From positions 62,001-126,000 of the forward strand of contig JAYRLC010000006.1 of NCBI GenBank assembly GCA_041905405.1: a stretch of 64,000 nt of DNA. The letters are read 5' to 3'. The notes below the pieces were generated by a model. The model was not told the origin of the DNA and searched no databases. It saw only the letters and a program-made list of their open reading frames with translations. The translations under genes were made by a program, and so were the position numbers. The DNA comes from RAM1 sp041905405. Its GTDB lineage: Bacteria > Pseudomonadota > Gammaproteobacteria > Burkholderiales > Burkholderiaceae_C. Positions 60,661 to 64,000 of the stretch are shown here, piece by piece. Numbering within the stretch: the first letter of the stretch is position 1; the number at the start of each line of letters is the position of its first letter.

Positions 60661-61572
60661 TTACGGCTTTTGGGCTTGCACCATCTTCATCGCGGAAGTG
60701 ATCAACGCGGAGACTTCGGTCATATTGCTGGGCACGATGAGCGTCGTCGTGGCGTCGGCGGCGACCTTGCTGTAGGCGTCCACGGCTTTCTCGGCCACTT
60801 CCAGTTGCACGGCCTGCTCGCCACCTGGCTGGCGGATCGCTTCGGCGATCTTGCGGATGGCTTCGGCCTTGGCCTCAGCCACGGCCAGAATGGCGGCGGC
60901 CTCACCCTGGGCCTGGTTGATCTCGGCCTGTTTCTCGCCTTCGGACCGGGCGATGAACGCTTCACGCTCGCCAGTGGCGATGTTGATCTGCTCCTGCCGG
61001 CGGCCTTCGGACGCGGCGATCAAGGCGCGCTTCTCGCGCTCGGCCGTGATCTGCGCCTGCATGGAACGCAGGATCTCGGCGGGCGGCGTCAGGTCCTTGA
61101 TCTCGTAGCGCAGCACCTTCACGCCCCAGTTCAGGGCCGCTTCGTCGATGGCCTGCACGACCTGGGCGTTGATGATGTCGCGCTCTTCAAAAGTCTTGTC
61201 CAGCTCCAGCTTGCCGATCACGCTGCGCAGCGAGGTCTGTGCAAGCTGCGTCACGGCCACGATGTAGTTGGACGAGCCGTAGCTCGCGCGCATGGGGTCG
61301 GTCACCTGGAAGTACAGGATGCCGTCCACCTGCAGCTGCGTGTTGTCGCGCGTGATGCAGACCTGGCTGGGCACGTCCAGGGGGATTTCCTTCAGGTTGT
61401 GCTTGTAGGCCACCTTGTCGATGAACGGCACGAGGAAGTTCAGGCCCGGCGCAAGCGCGGCGTGGTACTTGCCCAGCCGCTCGACGACCCAGGCGTTCTG
61501 CTGCGGCACGACCTTGATCGAGCGGGTGATGAAGATGACGGCGATGACGAAGAGAATGATCGCGATTTCCAT
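60661..61572 (-). CDS. SPFH/stomatin-like membrane protease-associated protein
   Basis: 303 residues. An N-terminal membrane helix (about 2-18) leads into the SPFH/band 7 domain (IKVVPQQNAWVVERLGKYHAALAPGLNFLVPFIDKV; ALNWGVKVLRYEIKDLTPPAEI). A long Ala/Glu-rich coiled coil (about 185-265) and a C-terminal domain follow. QmcA/YbbK-type stomatins form large membrane rings. The NfeD gene lies upstream, 25 bases away, the standard stomatin-NfeD operon thought to act in membrane quality control. Confidence 0.95.
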   Translation of the reverse strand: MEIAIILFVIAVIFITRSIKVVPQQNAWVVERLGKYHAALAPGLNFLVPFIDKVAYKHNLKEIPLDVPSQVCITRDNTQLQVDGILYFQVTDPMRASYGSSNYIVAVTQLAQTSLRSVIGKLELDKTFEERDIINAQVVQAIDEAALNWGVKVLRYEIKDLTPPAEILRSMQAQITAEREKRALIAASEGRRQEQINIATGEREAFIARSEGEKQAEINQAQGEAAAILAVAEAKAEAIRKIAEAIRQPGGEQAVQLEVAEKAVDAYSKVAADATTTLIVPSNMTEVSALITSAMKMVQAQKP

Positions 61573-61597
61573 GCTGCGGTCCTTGAGGCGGTAGGTT

Positions 61598-62023
61598 TCA
61601 GATCTTTTCGACGACGAGGCGGTTGCCCACCACCTCGCGCACGCGGTGGGCGCCGGTGCCGGGCAGCGTGCCGGGCACGTGCACCACGGTCCAGTTGGCG
61701 CCGCGGTACTTCACGATAGCGGTTCCGTCGGCATTCCAGCCGTCCACGTGCACCGATTCGCCCACATCCAGGTTGACGTCGCGGTTGGCGCTGGCAGGCG
61801 GGCCCTTGGGCTGCCGGCTGCGCCTGATGTGCCAGACGCTCACAGCGCCGCCGCCGACCACGGCCGCCACGACGAGCTGGACGGGCACGGAAGCGCCCAT
61901 GTGTGCGGCCACGGCGCCTGCGGCCAGGCCGATGGCCAGCATCAGGAGGTAGAAAGTGCCGGTCATCAGTTCGACCGCAACCGCTGCGCCGGCCAGGATC
62001 CACCAGACGGTGGGTTCGCTCAT
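61598..62023 (-). CDS. NfeD-family membrane protein
   Basis: 141 residues from the ATG at 62023 with an excellent AAAGGAGG site. Three to four transmembrane helices (about 5-75) are followed by a soluble OB-fold domain (LDVGESVHVDGWNADGTAIVKYRGANWTVVHV; VVGNRLVVEKI). This is the short NfeD form without the protease domain. It is the partner of the stomatin-like protein encoded next. Confidence 0.93.
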   Translation of the reverse strand: MSEPTVWWILAGAAVAVELMTGTFYLLMLAIGLAAGAVAAHMGASVPVQLVVAAVVGGGAVSVWHIRRSRQPKGPPASANRDVNLDVGESVHVDGWNADGTAIVKYRGANWTVVHVPGTLPGTGAHRVREVVGNRLVVEKI

Positions 62024-62154
62024 GTACGTCCTCCTTTGTATGGGTTCCACCACATTTTGGGCGGAATCCATGACACCGCAAGAGGTGCGACTTCATTTTT
62101 CCCTACACTTCGCGCCTGTTTTCCTTTTTTGGCCCGGCTGTCTGGAGGCCCCGC

Positions 62155-64000
62155 ATGAAGTTTCGCTTTCCCATCGTCATCATCGACGAAGACTACCGCT
62201 CCGAGAACACCTCGGGCCTGGGCATCCGCGCGCTGGCACAAGCCATCGAGGCCGAGGGCTTCGAGGTGCTGGGCGTCACCAGCTATGGCGACCTGTCGCA
62301 GTTCGCGCAGCAGCAAAGCCGCGCCAGCGCCTTCATCCTGTCCATCGACGACGAAGAATTCACGCCCGGCCCCGAACTGGACCCGGTGGTGCTGAACCTG
62401 CGCAACTTCATCCAGGAAGTGCGCCGCAAGAACCGCGACGTGCCGATCTACGTGTATGGCGAGACCAAGACGTCGCGCCACATGCCCAACGACATCCTGC
62501 GCGAACTGCACGGCTTCATCCACATGTTCGAGGACACGCCGGAGTTCGTGGCCAAGCACATCATCCGCGAGGCCAAGAGCTACATGGAGGGCATCCAGCC
62601 CCCGTTCTTCCGCGAGCTGGTGGACTACGCCCAGGACGGTTCCTACAGCTGGCACTGCCCGGGCCATTCAGGCGGGGTCGCATTCCTGAAAACCCCCATC
62701 GGCCAGATGTTCCACCAGTTCTTCGGCGAGAACATGCTGCGCGCCGACGTGTGCAACGCGGTGGAGGAACTGGGCCAGCTGCTGGACCACACCGGCCCCG
62801 TGGCCGAAAGCGAGAAGAACGCGGCGCGCATCTTCAATGCCGACCACTGCTTCTTTGTCACCAACGGCACCAGCACCAGCAACAAGATGGTCTGGCACCA
62901 CACCGTGGCGCCCGGCGACGTGGTGGTGGTGGACCGCAACTGCCACAAATCGATCCTGCACGCGATCGTCATGACCGGGGCCATTCCCGTGTTCATGAAG
63001 CCCACGCGCAACCACTTCGGCATCATCGGTCCCATTCCGCAGAGCGAGTTCGACCCCGCAGCCATCCGCGAGAAGATCCGCGCCAACCCGCTGCTCAAGG
63101 GCGTGGACGCCGACAAGGTCAAGCCGCGCGTGATGACGCTTACGCAGTCCACCTATGACGGCGTGATCTACAACACCGAGACCATCAAGGGCATGCTGGA
63201 CGGCTACGTGGACACGCTGCACTTCGACGAGGCGTGGCTGCCGCACGCGGCGTTCCACCCGTTCTACGGTCCCTACCACGCCATGGGCAAGCACCGCGCC
63301 CGGCCCAAGGAGTCGCTGGTGTTCGCGACCCAGTCCACCCACAAGCTGCTGGCCGGCATCAGCCAGGCCAGCCACGTGCTGGTGCAGGACTCGCAAAACC
63401 GCAAGCTGGACCGCCACCTGTTCAATGAGGCCTACCTCATGCACACGAGCACCAGCCCGCAGTACGCCATCATCGCCAGCTGCGACGTGGCCGCCGCCAT
63501 GATGGAGCCGCCCGGCGGCACGGCGCTGGTGGAAGAAAGCATCCTGGAGGCGCTGGACTTCCGCCGCGCCATGCGCAAGGTCGAAGCCGAGTTCGGCAAG
63601 GGCGACTGGTGGTTCAAGGTCTGGGGCCCGGACAAGCTGGTGGACGAAGGCGTTGGCCGCGCCGACGACTGGATCATCAAGGGCGAGGCGCGCACGGCCA
63701 AGTGGCACGGCTTCGGCAACCTGGCCGAAGGCTTCAACATGCTGGACCCGATCAAGTCCACCATCGTCACGCCGGGCCTGGACCTGAACGGCAAGTTTGC
63801 CAAGACCGGCATCCCGGCCAGCATCGTGACCAAGTTCCTGGCCGAGCACGGCGTGATCGTGGAGAAGACGGGCCTGTACAGCTTCTTCATCATGTTCACC
63901 ATCGGCATCACCAAGGGCCGCTGGAACACGCTGCTGACGGCGTTGCAGCAGTTCAAGGACGACTACGACCGCAACCAGCCGATGTGGCGCATCCTGCCCG
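62155..64000 (+). CDS. Arginine/lysine/ornithine decarboxylase, 5' part
   Basis: The first 615 codons of a large biodegradative-type decarboxylase, running off the right edge. It starts MKFRFPIVIIDEDYRSENTS with GGAGG upstream. An N-terminal wing (receiver-like) domain precedes the PLP domain with WHCPGHSGGVAFLKTP, VTNGTSTSNKMVWHH and DEAWLPHAAFHPFYG. The PLP lysine lies in ATQSTHKLLA, Lys397. The family decarboxylates arginine, lysine or ornithine; SpeA/AdiA-type arginine activity is the usual assignment in Burkholderiales, but the substrate is not fixed by what is visible. Confidence 0.92.
   Translation, partial: MKFRFPIVIIDEDYRSENTSGLGIRALAQAIEAEGFEVLGVTSYGDLSQFAQQQSRASAFILSIDDEEFTPGPELDPVVLNLRNFIQEVRRKNRDVPIYVYGETKTSRHMPNDILRELHGFIHMFEDTPEFVAKHIIREAKSYMEGIQPPFFRELVDYAQDGSYSWHCPGHSGGVAFLKTPIGQMFHQFFGENMLRADVCNAVEELGQLLDHTGPVAESEKNAARIFNADHCFFVTNGTSTSNKMVWHHTVAPGDVVVVDRNCHKSILHAIVMTGAIPVFMKPTRNHFGIIGPIPQSEFDPAAIREKIRANPLLKGVDADKVKPRVMTLTQSTYDGVIYNTETIKGMLDGYVDTLHFDEAWLPHAAFHPFYGPYHAMGKHRARPKESLVFATQSTHKLLAGISQASHVLVQDSQNRKLDRHLFNEAYLMHTSTSPQYAIIASCDVAAAMMEPPGGTALVEESILEALDFRRAMRKVEAEFGKGDWWFKVWGPDKLVDEGVGRADDWIIKGEARTAKWHGFGNLAEGFNMLDPIKSTIVTPGLDLNGKFAKTGIPASIVTKFLAEHGVIVEKTGLYSFFIMFTIGITKGRWNTLLTALQQFKDDYDRNQPMWRILP

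Overview
The window is high-G+C DNA with tightly packed genes. It reads as a chromosome segment of a betaproteobacterium of the order Burkholderiales, most likely family Comamonadaceae. The reasons are the style of the LivK, CysTWA, LptFG, HolC and ArgA proteins and the short G/C hairpin repeats; the genus cannot be fixed from sequence alone. I saw no transposase, integrase, phage gene or CRISPR array. No gene-free stretch exceeds 300 bases once the tRNA and the sulfate-binding-protein pseudogene are counted.

Region 1 (1-23,750) is most of a type III secretion system (T3SS). A leftward operon carries a translocator chaperone, both translocators (sctE, sctB), a second chaperone, a YscG-like TPR protein, then the rod, inner ring and export-ATPase genes sctI-J-K-L-N-O, running off the left edge. 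Upstream is a separate leftward gene for an 812-residue protein in the place where Yersinia keeps the needle-tip gene lcrV and Bordetella keeps bsp22. The rightward operon is sctW, a SycN-like chaperone, sctX, sctY, sctV, sctD, a YscE-like protein, needle sctF and a small unknown. The X/Y pair and the two needle co-chaperone candidates make it a Ysc/Bsc-type machine. The same operon continues with a PKMT-like methyltransferase, a GNAT acetyltransferase, a candidate effector with a CE-clan (Ulp1/YopJ-like) catalytic series, two CesT-type chaperones and a small unknown. Secretin, sctP/Q and sctR-S-T-U are not in the window and would be expected to the left.

Region 2 (22,669-25,458) holds an unrecognised protein made of four internal repeats and a histidine kinase/LuxR-type response regulator pair. 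Four leftward transcription units share a two-part promoter motif lying 28-46 bases before the start codon. These are the translocator operon, the tip-position gene, the four-repeat protein and a distant TPR-glycosyltransferase pair at 32.8-35.9 kb. This ties loci separated by about 12 kb of ordinary genes into one probable T3SS regulon.

Region 3 (25.6-32.8 kb) is metabolic: azoreductase with a divergent LysR regulator, a DM13 protein, a 1-Cys peroxiredoxin, an RBBP9-type hydrolase, sulfate importer genes cysT-W-A and dsbB. The sulfate-binding protein gene just before cysT is a shrunken pseudogene. Region 4 (35.9-49.7 kb) has argA, a degenerate GGDEF membrane protein, the large helicase hrpA with an in-frame hairpin repeat, and two tandem giant BTAD/NTPase/TPR regulators. 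Region 5 (49.5-64 kb) has a DUF3309 microprotein, a SulP-STAS-cNMP transporter, an aminotransferase, cysB, cbiX, lptG-lptF, divergent pepA-holC, a LivK-type binding protein with a strong terminator, tRNA-Ser(GGA), a stomatin/NfeD pair and the start of an arginine/lysine/ornithine decarboxylase.

Most starts inside operons are coupled by ATGA or short overlaps. Many long antisense reading frames exist because of the base composition and were left out.
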